A stretch of DNA of 36,145 nt from contig PAAW01000058.1 of the NCBI GenBank assembly GCA_002699515.1, forward strand, positions 1 to 36,145, given 5' to 3'. The translations under genes and the position numbers were made by a program. The stretch is from Methanobacteriota archaeon (GTDB lineage Archaea; Thermoplasmatota; Poseidoniia; Poseidoniales; Poseidoniaceae). A model generated the notes under the pieces. It worked only from the letters and a program-made list of their open reading frames with translations. It was not told the DNA's origin and searched no databases. Shown in pieces: positions 13,239-21,480 of the stretch (position 1 is the stretch's first letter; the number at the start of each line of letters is the position of its first letter).

Positions 13239-14591
13239 TTAATCTTCTTCTTCTTCTTCTGCAGCAATACTATTTCCTTGTAAATTATCTGTATTTGATG
13301 CAGCCCAACTTTTTTGCCATTCTGAATCAACTCCTCCTTCAGACCATTCTCCTTCAATAGATATCTCATCTACTTCAGATTCTTCTCGCCAAACAGGAGT
13401 TCCTAATGAACTATTTACAATTAATCTTGAATTCTCATCACATTGTTCCATAATTAATTCCTTTGATTTCGTAATAGGTAAGATATGGCCCACTGGAGTT
13501 CCTGCCGTTACAAATGGATGAGTGGCTGCGCAAATGAACAATCCAGTTATCGGAGATTCCAAATCAATTGACTCACCAGGAGTTTGAGGATCACTAATTG
13601 TAGCAACAACATCCCCTTCTTCTACAAAAGAGCCTGGGCCAACTAACATATCTAGTAATCCTCCTCCGTGTGCTCTTAACCAAGTTGAACCAGAAGCTAA
13701 TAGACGGAACCTAGGACGATTTGGAGAACCTGGTATCACATGTAGAGTTTTTAATGAATTTAAGACCCCATTAACTGCAACTTGTACAGCATCATGGTCA
13801 AGAGTACTTGCGCCCCCTCCCTCGTAAGTAATTGCACCTATATCCAAATTGTTTATTGTTCTACGTAGTGATCCTTTTGGGGGTTTACTATCTAAGATAA
13901 CCTCTAATCCGAATGATTTTGCAAGTCTTTGAGATGATGAATGAGTTAAATCGGCCCTAATCTGAGGCATGTTTGATCTACCTTTTGCTGCTGAATGTAA
14001 ATCAATCACATAATCTGAATCTTTAATTAATGAATGGTAAATTCTGTAAGCAACTCTTTGTGTAGTGTTTCCAGTTCTGCGTCCTGGGAACTCGCGGTTT
14101 AAATCTCTGCCATCAGGGAAATATCTTGAATTTGATTTGAATCCAGGAGTATTTATTACAGGAATTATTCTAATTGTCCCTGCAATCTTATTCGGATCCA
14201 ATGGTCCACCTTCACATGTTAATGTCTCTGATAACAGATGAGCACATGCACTAGGACCTGTTAATTCGTCCCCATGAATAGCACCTGTAATTGTAATTAC
14301 AGGACCAGGGCGTTTACCATGCAAAATACAAACTGATGTTGGCCAAGAATCTCCTAAAGAAACCTTTAGTAAATTTAGTTTGATTGTTCTAATCTCTCCT
14401 GGTTTCACTCTCTTCCTATTAAATTTGTAATCAGATGGTTCATTAATCCTATCCCACTCTGGTTTAGGTAATTTTTCGGACTTCATTGCCTCTTTCACGG
14501 CTTTTTTCCTTTCAGCAGACATTTCATGAGATACTCTTATCTTTTTTTGTTTATCTCCACTTTTTCGGGATTTGCCCTTCTTTTTAGACAT
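13239..14591 (-). CDS. Succinylglutamate desuccinylase/aspartoacylase-family zinc deacylase
   Basis: The 450-residue product belongs to the M14-like AstE/AspA family. GAIHGDELTGPSA (about 98-110) carries the Zn-binding His and Glu, NTPGF and DGRDLNREFPG the substrate-binding Asn-Arg pair, and VIDLHSAAKG the second His. YEGGG holds the likely catalytic Glu. The C-terminal part has a hammerhead/barrel-sandwich look (VEEGDVVATISD, LESPITGLF). A strongly basic Lys/Ser N-terminal tail of about 35 residues and an acidic EEEEED end are additions to the usual family length of about 320-350. The family cleaves N-acyl amino acids or similar amides; the substrate here is unknown. It is convergent with the LeuA-like gene, with 1 nt between stops. 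Confidence 0.85.
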   Translation of the reverse strand: MSKKKGKSRKSGDKQKKIRVSHEMSAERKKAVKEAMKSEKLPKPEWDRINEPSDYKFNRKRVKPGEIRTIKLNLLKVSLGDSWPTSVCILHGKRPGPVITITGAIHGDELTGPSACAHLLSETLTCEGGPLDPNKIAGTIRIIPVINTPGFKSNSRYFPDGRDLNREFPGRRTGNTTQRVAYRIYHSLIKDSDYVIDLHSAAKGRSNMPQIRADLTHSSSQRLAKSFGLEVILDSKPPKGSLRRTINNLDIGAITYEGGGASTLDHDAVQVAVNGVLNSLKTLHVIPGSPNRPRFRLLASGSTWLRAHGGGLLDMLVGPGSFVEEGDVVATISDPQTPGESIDLESPITGLFICAATHPFVTAGTPVGHILPITKSKELIMEQCDENSRLIVNSSLGTPVWREESEVDEISIEGEWSEGGVDSEWQKSWAASNTDNLQGNSIAAEEEEED

Positions 14592-14670
14592 GTCCTCGCC
14601 ATTTGGGACACTGTTGGAGGAGACTGATTAATCTATTTCTTAACTTTGCACCGAATAATCCATACTATTG

Positions 14671-14682
14671 ATTCATAAACCT
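14671..14682 (+). promoter_or_regulatory. TATA box of a leaderless thioesterase gene
   Basis: ATTCATAAACCT is centred about 25 bp before ATG 14702. No Shine-Dalgarno lies between, so transcription and translation should start at nearly the same base. Confidence 0.5.
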
Positions 14683-14701
14683 ATCAAAACATCGCTTGTA
14701 T

Positions 14702-15172
14702 ATGTCAGAATTAATTGGCGTTCAAAGACAGTTCGCTCCAAATTCAATTTGTTTTGGATGTGGCCCATCAAATGAAAAAGGATTAAAAATAGATTCTTTT
14801 AGATTTGAAGGTGGTTTACGTACTGAATTTGAAACAAGTTCAGAACATCAAGCATTTCCAGGAATTATTAACGGAGGAATTATTGGTACACTTCTTGATT
14901 GTCACGGCAATTGGACTGCTGCCATAGCAATAATGGATCAAAAAGGTGATGAAAGGCCATCATGTACAGTAACTGCTAATTATTCTGTAAAATTAATTCG
15001 GCCTACTCCTTCTGGTGAAGTTCTAACCATTACCTCTAAGGTTGAGGAGTTGCATGAAGATAGAGCTAGAATTACTATGGAATTAAATGTAAATGGAAAA
15101 TTATGTGCTAAAGGAGAGGGATTATTCGTATCAGTAAAAGAAGGACACCCTGCATTCCATAGATGGTATTAA
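14702..15172 (+). CDS. PaaI-like hotdog-fold thioesterase
   Basis: The product has 156 residues from ATG 14702 (a TTG lies 6 nt upstream). The N-terminal CFGCGPSNEKGLKI is the usual opening of PaaI/4HBT-family acyl-CoA thioesterases. The central hotdog helix reads GIINGGIIGTLLDCHGNW, where Asn replaces the common His of the HGG motif and the helix Asp is kept. VTANYSVKLIRPTPSGE is the beta-strand segment that packs the dimer. It probably hydrolyses an acyl-CoA or acyl-ACP thioester; the chain type cannot be read from sequence. The next gene starts about 20 nt downstream, so the two may share a transcript. Confidence 0.85.
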   Translation: MSELIGVQRQFAPNSICFGCGPSNEKGLKIDSFRFEGGLRTEFETSSEHQAFPGIINGGIIGTLLDCHGNWTAAIAIMDQKGDERPSCTVTANYSVKLIRPTPSGEVLTITSKVEELHEDRARITMELNVNGKLCAKGEGLFVSVKEGHPAFHRWY

Positions 15173-15191
15173 GAAAAACAAGGTGTACTTT

Positions 15192-15725
15192 GTGAATCAA
15201 GAAGAAAGCCTGATTTTAAAAAAATCCGTGAATTCTGTACTTGATACAATGGTGAAATTAGGTTTTGATATTACAAAAGAAATTAGCGAGTTGAAAAATA
15301 TAAACATGGGACTACTAAGGAAAAGCTCCGTATATAGGCATGGAGTGACTAGGTATTTACCCACTAGTAAATGGAATTCCACAAATCCAAATCCCTCTTG
15401 TGTAAGAGTTGTTGACATACACCCATTATTACTTGAATCAGAATGGGAAATATACAGAGAAATAATAATATTTCACGAATTCATACATTGCTTAGGTTAT
15501 TTAGGCCATAATAAGACATTCTACAAATTAGAATCATTGTGGCCAACAATAAAACAAAAAAAATCATTAGGAAATAAATTTATGAACATTCTAAAACTAA
15601 AAAATTCAACTTGGAAATGGGTATGCCCTAAATGCAATATTGAAGTATTTAGGCAAAGAAGATCTTCTGGCAAATACATATGCATTAAATGCAAGTGTAA
15701 ATTACTTGATAAAGCAATTAGGTAA
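15192..15725 (+). CDS. SprT-like zinc metalloprotein
   Basis: The product has about 177 residues from GTG 15192, chosen because AAGGTG lies 6 nt upstream; GTG 15183 is an alternative in-frame start. The core is a SprT-type zincin: IIIFHEFIHCLGYLGHNKTF has HExxH followed by a third His in GH. A C-terminal zinc ribbon (WVCPKCN ... YICIKCKC) follows, as in SprT/Spartan-like proteins. Eukaryotic SPRTN and Wss1 cleave proteins cross-linked to DNA; bacterial and archaeal SprT-like proteins are little studied. The gene is small, basic and near the Hel308/RPA group, which fits but does not prove a DNA-repair role. Its stop directly abuts the stop of the gene on the other strand. Confidence 0.75.
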   Translation: MNQEESLILKKSVNSVLDTMVKLGFDITKEISELKNINMGLLRKSSVYRHGVTRYLPTSKWNSTNPNPSCVRVVDIHPLLLESEWEIYREIIIFHEFIHCLGYLGHNKTFYKLESLWPTIKQKKSLGNKFMNILKLKNSTWKWVCPKCNIEVFRQRRSSGKYICIKCKCKLLDKAIR

Positions 15726-16436
15726 TTATTCTTCTTCAGAGGAATTTCCATAAATTAATGATTCAAGCATTTCCTTTTCATCATCATCTAAATGGCCATC
15801 TTCTAGTGCTGAATGAATCTTAGTAAGATCGGATTTACTTAATCCAGCATCTTTTGCTGCACTTTCAATTAATTCTATTTCCCTGTCTTCAATTTTTCCA
15901 TCTCTAAGTGCAACAGTTATTGCTGCCTTCAATGCAATAGATGCTGCCTGTTCATCAGTTAAATCCAATACTGAACGAATTGCTTCTAATTCCTCAAGTT
16001 CTGATTTATCTAACACTCCATCTTCAAATGCTGATTCATAAATTTCCATTAAAAAGCCAGTGTATTGACTTGGATGTAATAAGACGTCTCTGATTAATCC
16101 ATAATCTACGCCTTTTTCACGTTCCTTTGAAAGTTCAAGCATCACTATGCTCCTTCTAACTTCTTTAACGGACATGTCTTTCAATCCATGTCCTGCCCAA
16201 ATAAGTCCAACAGCCGTAATCGCTGCAGATAACCATAACATCACAGTTTCATTAATGAAATCACCAGGGTGTGTCATATACACTACTCCAATACATGCCA
16301 TTAATGCCCCTGAAAATATTTCTGCCCAGTCATTAATATCTGGTTCGTCATCAAATACCGCTAATCTTTCTAATATCTCGGCTTCAAAGTCTTCGTCCAT
16401 AGCCAGCCCTAACACTACCACAATGAAGCCGCTCAT
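15726..16436 (-). CDS. Membrane protein with TerB-like acidic helical C-terminal domain
   Basis: The product has 236 residues. Two hydrophobic spans (IFSGALMACIGVVYMT at about 40-55 and LSAAITAVGLIWAGHGL at about 69-85) are followed by a soluble helical domain from about 105. That domain shows repeated acidic helix-loop units of the TerB/tellurite-resistance type: FEDGVLDKSELEELEAI, LRDGKIEDREIELIESA and LEDGHLDDDEKEMLESL. The D-G-x-(I/L)-(D/E)-x-x-E pattern resembles metal-binding EF-hand-like loops. The function is unknown; TerB-like domains occur in stress-response and membrane-surveillance proteins. The start may instead be the internal Met (MDEDFEAE) at about residue 13. Distance to the divergent helicase gene is about 65 bp. 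Confidence 0.7.
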   Translation of the reverse strand: MSGFIVVVLGLAMDEDFEAEILERLAVFDDEPDINDWAEIFSGALMACIGVVYMTHPGDFINETVMLWLSAAITAVGLIWAGHGLKDMSVKEVRRSIVMLELSKEREKGVDYGLIRDVLLHPSQYTGFLMEIYESAFEDGVLDKSELEELEAIRSVLDLTDEQAASIALKAAITVALRDGKIEDREIELIESAAKDAGLSKSDLTKIHSALEDGHLDDDEKEMLESLIYGNSSEEE

Positions 16437-16501
16437 TACCCTTGCCCTTCATCTCTATCTACTAATTCAAAAATTCAAGTTCAGTTTTTGTTTGAAAAAC
16501 G

Positions 16502-19090
16502 ATGAACCAAGTGCTTTTGAGCCTTGGGCATTATAGAACATTCATGGCGAGTAGTTCAAACTCAATTTCAAAATTGAAAATTCCTACTTTAGCTAAAAGT
16601 TTTATTATGGAAAAATGGGGGATTTCTGAATTATATCCTCCTCAAAAAGAAGCTCTAAAACCTGTCCTAAATGGAGAAAATACATTAATCTCAATCCCTA
16701 CCGCAAGTGGAAAATCTTTAATTGCTTATCTAGGAATTATTCAAAACCTACTTGTTAAAAATATAGGAAGTAAAGCAGTATATATTGTTCCATTAAAAGC
16801 ATTAGCAGGTGAAAAATTTGCCGAACTATCTGAAATTGGAAAATTTCTAAATTTGAAAGTAGGTTTATCTCTTGGAGACAGAGATGGAGAAAATACAAAT
16901 ATTAACAATGCAGACATAATCATTTGCACTAGTGAAAAATTTGATTCAATAATGAGGAATAGGCCTGAAATCATGCAAGGTTTGAGCATAATTATTGCCG
17001 ATGAAGTCCATTTGATTAATGATTTTTCAAGAGGACCTACAATGGAAATAAATTTGACAAGGTTCCTTTATTCTAATAAACATGTACAAATTATTGCATT
17101 ATCTGCAACTATTGGAAACTCAAATGATTTAGCAAAATGGTTACGCGCCAAATTAATTGTTTCAACATGGAGGCCTGTTACATTGGAACAATCTACATTA
17201 GCCAATATTGATTTAGAAGCAAGAAAAAGAATTTCATCTTCAAAAGAAACTATGGCTAAACTACCACCTCCGAGGACACTAAAGGGCCCTGCATCTCAAC
17301 CAATGATTGCTGCATTAGAAGACTCATTAGAACAAAATATCCAATCACTAATCTTTGTTTCTACAAGACGTTCAGCACAAAGTTTAGCACGTAAACTATC
17401 GGAAAGAATTGTTAAAAAATGGAAGAAACAAAATAATGAGAAAAAATTTAAAGAACTTGGAAAATTAAAAAAGGAACTTAAACAAATAGGTGATGATTCA
17501 TCGATTTCTGATTCTCTTTTAAACATTGTTTCTGGAGGTGTTGCATTCCACCATGCGGGATTAAACAGCAAACAAAGAAAATTTATTGAAGATTCTTTTA
17601 GAAATAAAAAAATAAGTTGTATTGTAGCCACCCCTACTCTTGCCTCGGGGGTAAATTTACCTGCAAGAAGAGTAATAATAAGGGATTTAAAAAGGTATGA
17701 TCAGGGCATGTCTCGTTGGCTTTCTGTAATGGAAGTTCAACAAATGCTAGGTAGGGCTGGGAGGCCAAAATATGATTCTCTTGGAGAAGCATGGTTACAT
17801 TGTAAAGGTGATAGATCTTTTGAAAATGCAGACATTATTGCAGAACGATTTATACATGGAAACCCTGAAGATGTATCTTCAAAACTAGCTTCTGAAAATG
17901 CATTAAGAATTCATCTTTTGGCATTAATAGCAACTGGAGGCATTAATTCAAGATTTGCCATAAGTAATTTCTTCAAACATACTTTTTTAGGACATTCACA
18001 ACCTCAAAAAATGCTTGAAGAGCGTATTGAAAAATGGATTCAATGGCTTTCAAATAATGAGTTAGTTTCTAGGCTTGGATGTGATGATGACCTTTATCAA
18101 CACATTTCAGATGAGAGAATTGATGAAATTGAAAGTTGGAATGATGAAATTCCAACATGGGCAAATATTGCTAAAGATTCTGAAGGAGTACAATTCGAAT
18201 CTGAACCTGATACTATTTCAAATGCTCCAAAAAGTCTTGGATTTAATCTTGCTAGTGATTGGGAAAAACATGAAAATATACCAAAAACGGTTGAACCCCT
18301 AGTAATGACTTACGCTGCTAGTGAATTTGGAAATTTAGTGAATAGGATGTACCTAGATCCAACAAGTGGACTACTTATTAGAGAAGGTTTGAGAAGAGCA
18401 GTACGTAGAATTTACCGAGATGATTCAAATTTACCACTTACAGATGATGGTTTGTTATATCTCATTACATCTACAGATGATTTTATGACATTTTGGTGGA
18501 AAGATTCTGAATATGACAGATTACTTGAAAAATCATCATTATTAGATAATGAATTACTTAATGAAAAAGAATTAGAAGATATTCACCTAAGTAGAATAAA
18601 ATCAACTTGGATTTTGAATGATTGGATTGAAGAAGCAGAATATAGAGATTTAGAAAAAGTTCACAATATAATGCCTGGAGATTTAAGGTCAAGGATTGAA
18701 CTTGCAGAATGGTTACTTTTTTCTGCAAAACAAATATTATATCATGATACTAAATTTGACAATGAATTTAAAGAGATTAAAAACAAGGTCATTAATAGGC
18801 TAGATGAGTTAAGAAAGAGAATCAGATACGGATGTAAAAAGGAACTGTTATCCTTAGTTTCTTTACCAAATATTGGAAGAAAAAGAGCAAGAGATTTAAT
18901 TAACATGGGAGTGAATACTCCAAGAGATATTCTCGAATTAACATCACGCGACAAAAATAGATTGATTTCATTACAAGGCTGGGGGCCTAAATTAATCGAA
19001 AATATAATTAAAAAAATAAAAAATAAAAATAATAACTCTGATAAAAATGAAAAAAGGCGTGATGACGAACCACTACCTGGAGAAAAATAG
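16502..19090 (+). CDS. hel308: Hel308-type superfamily 2 DNA helicase
   Basis: The product has 862 residues, or 848 if the second Met (16544) is used; the second start better matches the family's short N-terminus. Ski2-like motifs appear in order: ELYPPQKEAL (Q-like motif), PTASGKS (motif I, about 66), VPLKALAGEK (Ia), ADEVH (II), ALSATIGN (III), FVSTRRSA (IV), FHHAGL, ATPTLASGVNLPARRVII (V) and QMLGRAGRP (VI). A winged-helix and ratchet region follows. A helix-hairpin-helix pair lies near 788-845 (LPNIGRKRARDLINMG and LQGWGPKLIENI). Hel308 unwinds lagging-strand forks 3' to 5' and supports replication restart. It is longer than typical Hel308 (about 700), with an insertion near 560-600. It leads a same-strand run with Cgi121-like, RPA and RPA-associated genes. 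Confidence 0.92.
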   Translation: MNQVLLSLGHYRTFMASSSNSISKLKIPTLAKSFIMEKWGISELYPPQKEALKPVLNGENTLISIPTASGKSLIAYLGIIQNLLVKNIGSKAVYIVPLKALAGEKFAELSEIGKFLNLKVGLSLGDRDGENTNINNADIIICTSEKFDSIMRNRPEIMQGLSIIIADEVHLINDFSRGPTMEINLTRFLYSNKHVQIIALSATIGNSNDLAKWLRAKLIVSTWRPVTLEQSTLANIDLEARKRISSSKETMAKLPPPRTLKGPASQPMIAALEDSLEQNIQSLIFVSTRRSAQSLARKLSERIVKKWKKQNNEKKFKELGKLKKELKQIGDDSSISDSLLNIVSGGVAFHHAGLNSKQRKFIEDSFRNKKISCIVATPTLASGVNLPARRVIIRDLKRYDQGMSRWLSVMEVQQMLGRAGRPKYDSLGEAWLHCKGDRSFENADIIAERFIHGNPEDVSSKLASENALRIHLLALIATGGINSRFAISNFFKHTFLGHSQPQKMLEERIEKWIQWLSNNELVSRLGCDDDLYQHISDERIDEIESWNDEIPTWANIAKDSEGVQFESEPDTISNAPKSLGFNLASDWEKHENIPKTVEPLVMTYAASEFGNLVNRMYLDPTSGLLIREGLRRAVRRIYRDDSNLPLTDDGLLYLITSTDDFMTFWWKDSEYDRLLEKSSLLDNELLNEKELEDIHLSRIKSTWILNDWIEEAEYRDLEKVHNIMPGDLRSRIELAEWLLFSAKQILYHDTKFDNEFKEIKNKVINRLDELRKRIRYGCKKELLSLVSLPNIGRKRARDLINMGVNTPRDILELTSRDKNRLISLQGWGPKLIENIIKKIKNKNNNSDKNEKRRDDEPLPGEK

Positions 19091-19125
19091 CAAACCATCA
19101 ATATGAGGAAATAATCGCAGGTGAC

Positions 19126-19674
19126 ATGGAGAAGAGAACTCCTTGGTATCCCTGCTGGGGAATAAAAATTAATTTAGAGGAATTCTCAATTTCAAGCTTT
19201 GTAACAAAATTTCTTGAGATTCGTCCTAATAATCGATGGTTATTAATCTCAAAAGATGCTGCTGCAAGTGAGAGACATTTATGGCATGTTTGGTTTGCAA
19301 TGGAACAAAAATATTTACTAAAATCTGCCCTCTCAAAAAATGTTGATGCTGAATTTATAAGAATTATTTCTGGCACTAATCAATTGAAAACTGCTTTTTC
19401 AAGAGCAGGGTTAAATGAAAATGATACTGAAGCATGGTTAATATATTTACCAATAGCAGAAACAAATCTGGAATTACTACCTGAAACACCCATTGTTGAA
19501 TTTACTGAAAAAGCTCAAAAAATCACATATATTATGAATTCAAGTATAATTACAGAAAGACCTAAACCAAGTAAAAATGGTTTGGAAAGGCTTGGAATAA
19601 AATATGATGAACATGACACTTCAATAAATGAGGACTTATTCATTAGCCATATTGCTCGATCTTCTTTTTCATAA
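19126..19674 (+). CDS. Cgi121-like KEOPS subunit (probable)
   Basis: The product has 182 residues. The middle matches archaeal Cgi121: an LLISKDAAASERHLWHVWFA segment corresponding to the family's D-x-x-x-A-G-x-x-H-L helix, then the VDAEFIRIISGTNQLKTA segment corresponding to the E-x-(L/I)-x-x-x-S-G-x-(R/N)-Q-(I/L)-x-x-A signature. In the KEOPS complex Cgi121 binds tRNA and contacts the Bud32 kinase, supporting N6-threonylcarbamoyl-adenosine formation. No Kae1, Bud32 or Pcc1 gene is nearby; the gene sits instead 35 bp after Hel308. The C-terminal 40 residues (ITERPKPSKNGLERLGIKYD) look like an extension. A wrong call would most likely be an unrelated small alpha/beta protein. Confidence 0.6.
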   Translation: MEKRTPWYPCWGIKINLEEFSISSFVTKFLEIRPNNRWLLISKDAAASERHLWHVWFAMEQKYLLKSALSKNVDAEFIRIISGTNQLKTAFSRAGLNENDTEAWLIYLPIAETNLELLPETPIVEFTEKAQKITYIMNSSIITERPKPSKNGLERLGIKYDEHDTSINEDLFISHIARSSFS

Positions 19675-19700
19675 CTAATCAATTAATTCAAGAACCTCCG

Positions 19701-19820
19701 ATGTCAGGGAGGCTTGGTGAGCAAGTGAACATACTAACACAACAAGCACGCAATGCCATCGCCAAGACTTTGGGGCCATGGGAAATAATTGCGTATGGTT
19801 TCCGGGGGAATGGATTTTGA
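19701..19820 (+). CDS. Possible 39-codon leader ORF coupled to RPA
   Basis: ATG 19701 opens a 39-residue frame ending at TGA 19818-19820. That stop overlaps the proposed TTG start of RPA (19817-19819) as TTGA, a typical coupling arrangement. The stretch is about 50% GC, against roughly a third in flanking genes, and its third codon positions are unusually G/C-rich. A TATA-like TTTTCATAACTA (about 19665-19676) lies 25-30 bp upstream, so the ATG could be leaderless. The peptide starts MSGRLGEQVNILTQQ, then is amphipathic, and ends YGFRGNGF. I recognise no family. It may be a real small protein, a regulatory leader, or a structured RNA that happens to be open. Confidence 0.35.
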   Translation: MSGRLGEQVNILTQQARNAIAKTLGPWEIIAYGFRGNGF

Positions 19821-21478
19821 GTGAAGAATTAACTAATGCAATTAGTACTGTAATGGAGCAATGTCCTGAAGCTTCAGAAGATGACATTAAGAATGAATTT
19901 GAAAGATATGAAAGAGATTTCTTAATTCCTCCAAAAGATGCATTAAGATCGGTTTTAAGAAAATTTTCATCTGGAGATGTTAGCATCTCAACTAATACAC
20001 AAGTAAGAGAATCGAAAAAGGTTGAAAATTTTAATTCACTAAATGGAGATGACAAAAATATTGAAATTGAGGTTAAAGTAATTACATTTAATCCATGGAC
20101 ACGCGAAATTAGGGGACAACAAAGAGAAATGGCATATGGCCTAATTGAAGATGATCCATGGGGCACTTCAAATTCGCGACAACGTTGGAAATATACTGAT
20201 TGGGGAAATCACTCAGATACAATAAAACCAGGGGCAATAATTAGAATCGAAGGTGCATCTGTAAATGAATATGAAGGAAATCTCTCATTAAATATTAATC
20301 AAAGTTCAAGAATTATAGTATTACAAGAAGGCAATGACAACATACCTGCAATAGATGAACCGATACATATTTCAGAAGTTAACAATCAAGATGGGATTGT
20401 AACTGTAATTGGAAGAATTGTGAGTAAAAATAAAAACACAATTGAGAAAAAAGATGGAAGTGGCACTTTAGACATGATTAAGGGACAAATAGCAGATTCT
20501 ACTGGAAAAATAGGATTTGTCAGTTGGGTAGATTTAAATCATGAAATTGGTGATTTGATAAAAATAGAGAAGGCACAAATAAGAAGGTTTAGAGAAACTC
20601 CAGAATTAAATATTGGGCAATATACAAAGGTTGAAAGTTATAGAGATTCTAAATTCCCTTCCATAGATGATTTAAATTCTTCAACAAAACAAAATATTTC
20701 TAATTTAAGAGATGGCATGAGGGAAATAGACATTTCAATAGAAATTAAAAAATGGACAAAAAGAGAATTTACAAAAGAAGGAGAGGAGCCAAAAACTGTT
20801 TGGTCAGGAGAAGTAATTGATCCAACTGGAAAATGTAGAATGACAAGTTGGCAAGATATCGGAATAAATGAAAAAGATTTACCTCTCTGGCTAAGTTTGA
20901 AAGGAGTCAGAGTACGTTCATGGCAAGGAATTCCAGATATTACAATAGATAATTTAGAACAAATTGAAAAGCATGAGGAACAATTATGGGAATCAATTGA
21001 AGATTCAAATGAGTATAATGAAATTAACGCTAATGATCTAGTAAATGGGGGTTCAAGAGCCAATATCATGACCACAGGTGCAATAATATCAATACGTAAT
21101 GATTCAGGAATTATTTGGAGGGATTCAAACAGGAGAGTTTTGAAAAGTGATGATGATACCTCAGATGCAACAAAGGATTTGAGGTTAAGAATGGTGATGG
21201 ATGATGGAGAACATACGATCTCTGTCATTATGAATAGGCAATCGAGCGAAAAATTCCTTGGGAAATCTATGGAAGAAATTACTGAGGACTTAAATAAAAA
21301 TGGGAAAAATGAATTCATTAAAGGATTAAGAACAAAAATGCTGGGAGTGCCTGTATTAATCAAAGGACGTAGTATTGTTGATCAACAAGGTGCTATGTTT
21401 CTTGCTGAAGAATTGGAAATACAAGATAGAGATCCAAAATCCTATGCAAATGAAATAAAAACAAAATGGGGGGTATAA
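19817..21478 (+). CDS. rpa: Replication protein A-like ssDNA-binding protein with multiple OB folds
   Basis: From TTG 19817 the product has 553 residues; an in-frame ATG at 19778 would add 13. The TTG is preferred because it begins right at the conserved N-terminal helical domain (SEELTNAISTVMEQC), GGGGGAA lies 6 nt upstream, and its first bases overlap the stop of the small upstream ORF. After the N-terminal domain come three OB-fold-like segments: VKVITFNPWTREIRGQQRE at about 80, VTVIGRIVSKNKNTIEK at about 195 ending in the typical RPA phrase RRFRETPELNIGQYT, and IKKWTKREFTKEGEEPK at about 305 to WQGIPDITID. A further OB-like stretch follows near the end (IMTTGAIISIRNDSG). No zinc finger is visible. 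The protein should coat ssDNA in replication and repair. RPA identity is strong; exact domain count is approximate. Confidence 0.85.
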   Translation: MSEELTNAISTVMEQCPEASEDDIKNEFERYERDFLIPPKDALRSVLRKFSSGDVSISTNTQVRESKKVENFNSLNGDDKNIEIEVKVITFNPWTREIRGQQREMAYGLIEDDPWGTSNSRQRWKYTDWGNHSDTIKPGAIIRIEGASVNEYEGNLSLNINQSSRIIVLQEGNDNIPAIDEPIHISEVNNQDGIVTVIGRIVSKNKNTIEKKDGSGTLDMIKGQIADSTGKIGFVSWVDLNHEIGDLIKIEKAQIRRFRETPELNIGQYTKVESYRDSKFPSIDDLNSSTKQNISNLRDGMREIDISIEIKKWTKREFTKEGEEPKTVWSGEVIDPTGKCRMTSWQDIGINEKDLPLWLSLKGVRVRSWQGIPDITIDNLEQIEKHEEQLWESIEDSNEYNEINANDLVNGGSRANIMTTGAIISIRNDSGIIWRDSNRRVLKSDDDTSDATKDLRLRMVMDDGEHTISVIMNRQSSEKFLGKSMEEITEDLNKNGKNEFIKGLRTKMLGVPVLIKGRSIVDQQGAMFLAEELEIQDRDPKSYANEIKTKWGV

Positions 21479-21480
21479 TT

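Noticed and set aside
13239-13260. Short TTC repeat (CTTCTTCTTCTTCTTC) as a microsatellite
   Set aside because: It encodes the acidic Glu tail of the deacylase and is explained by coding sequence.
14591-14610. TGTCC/GGACA inverted repeat at the deacylase start
   Set aside because: Only 5 bp with a 10-nt loop and no supporting signal; compatible with chance.
19690-19820. SRP RNA, RNase P RNA or tRNA in the GC-rich stretch before RPA
   Set aside because: It is too short for the first two, has none of their conserved cores, and has no tRNA T-loop or acceptor pairing. It is kept only as an unidentified ORF or structure.
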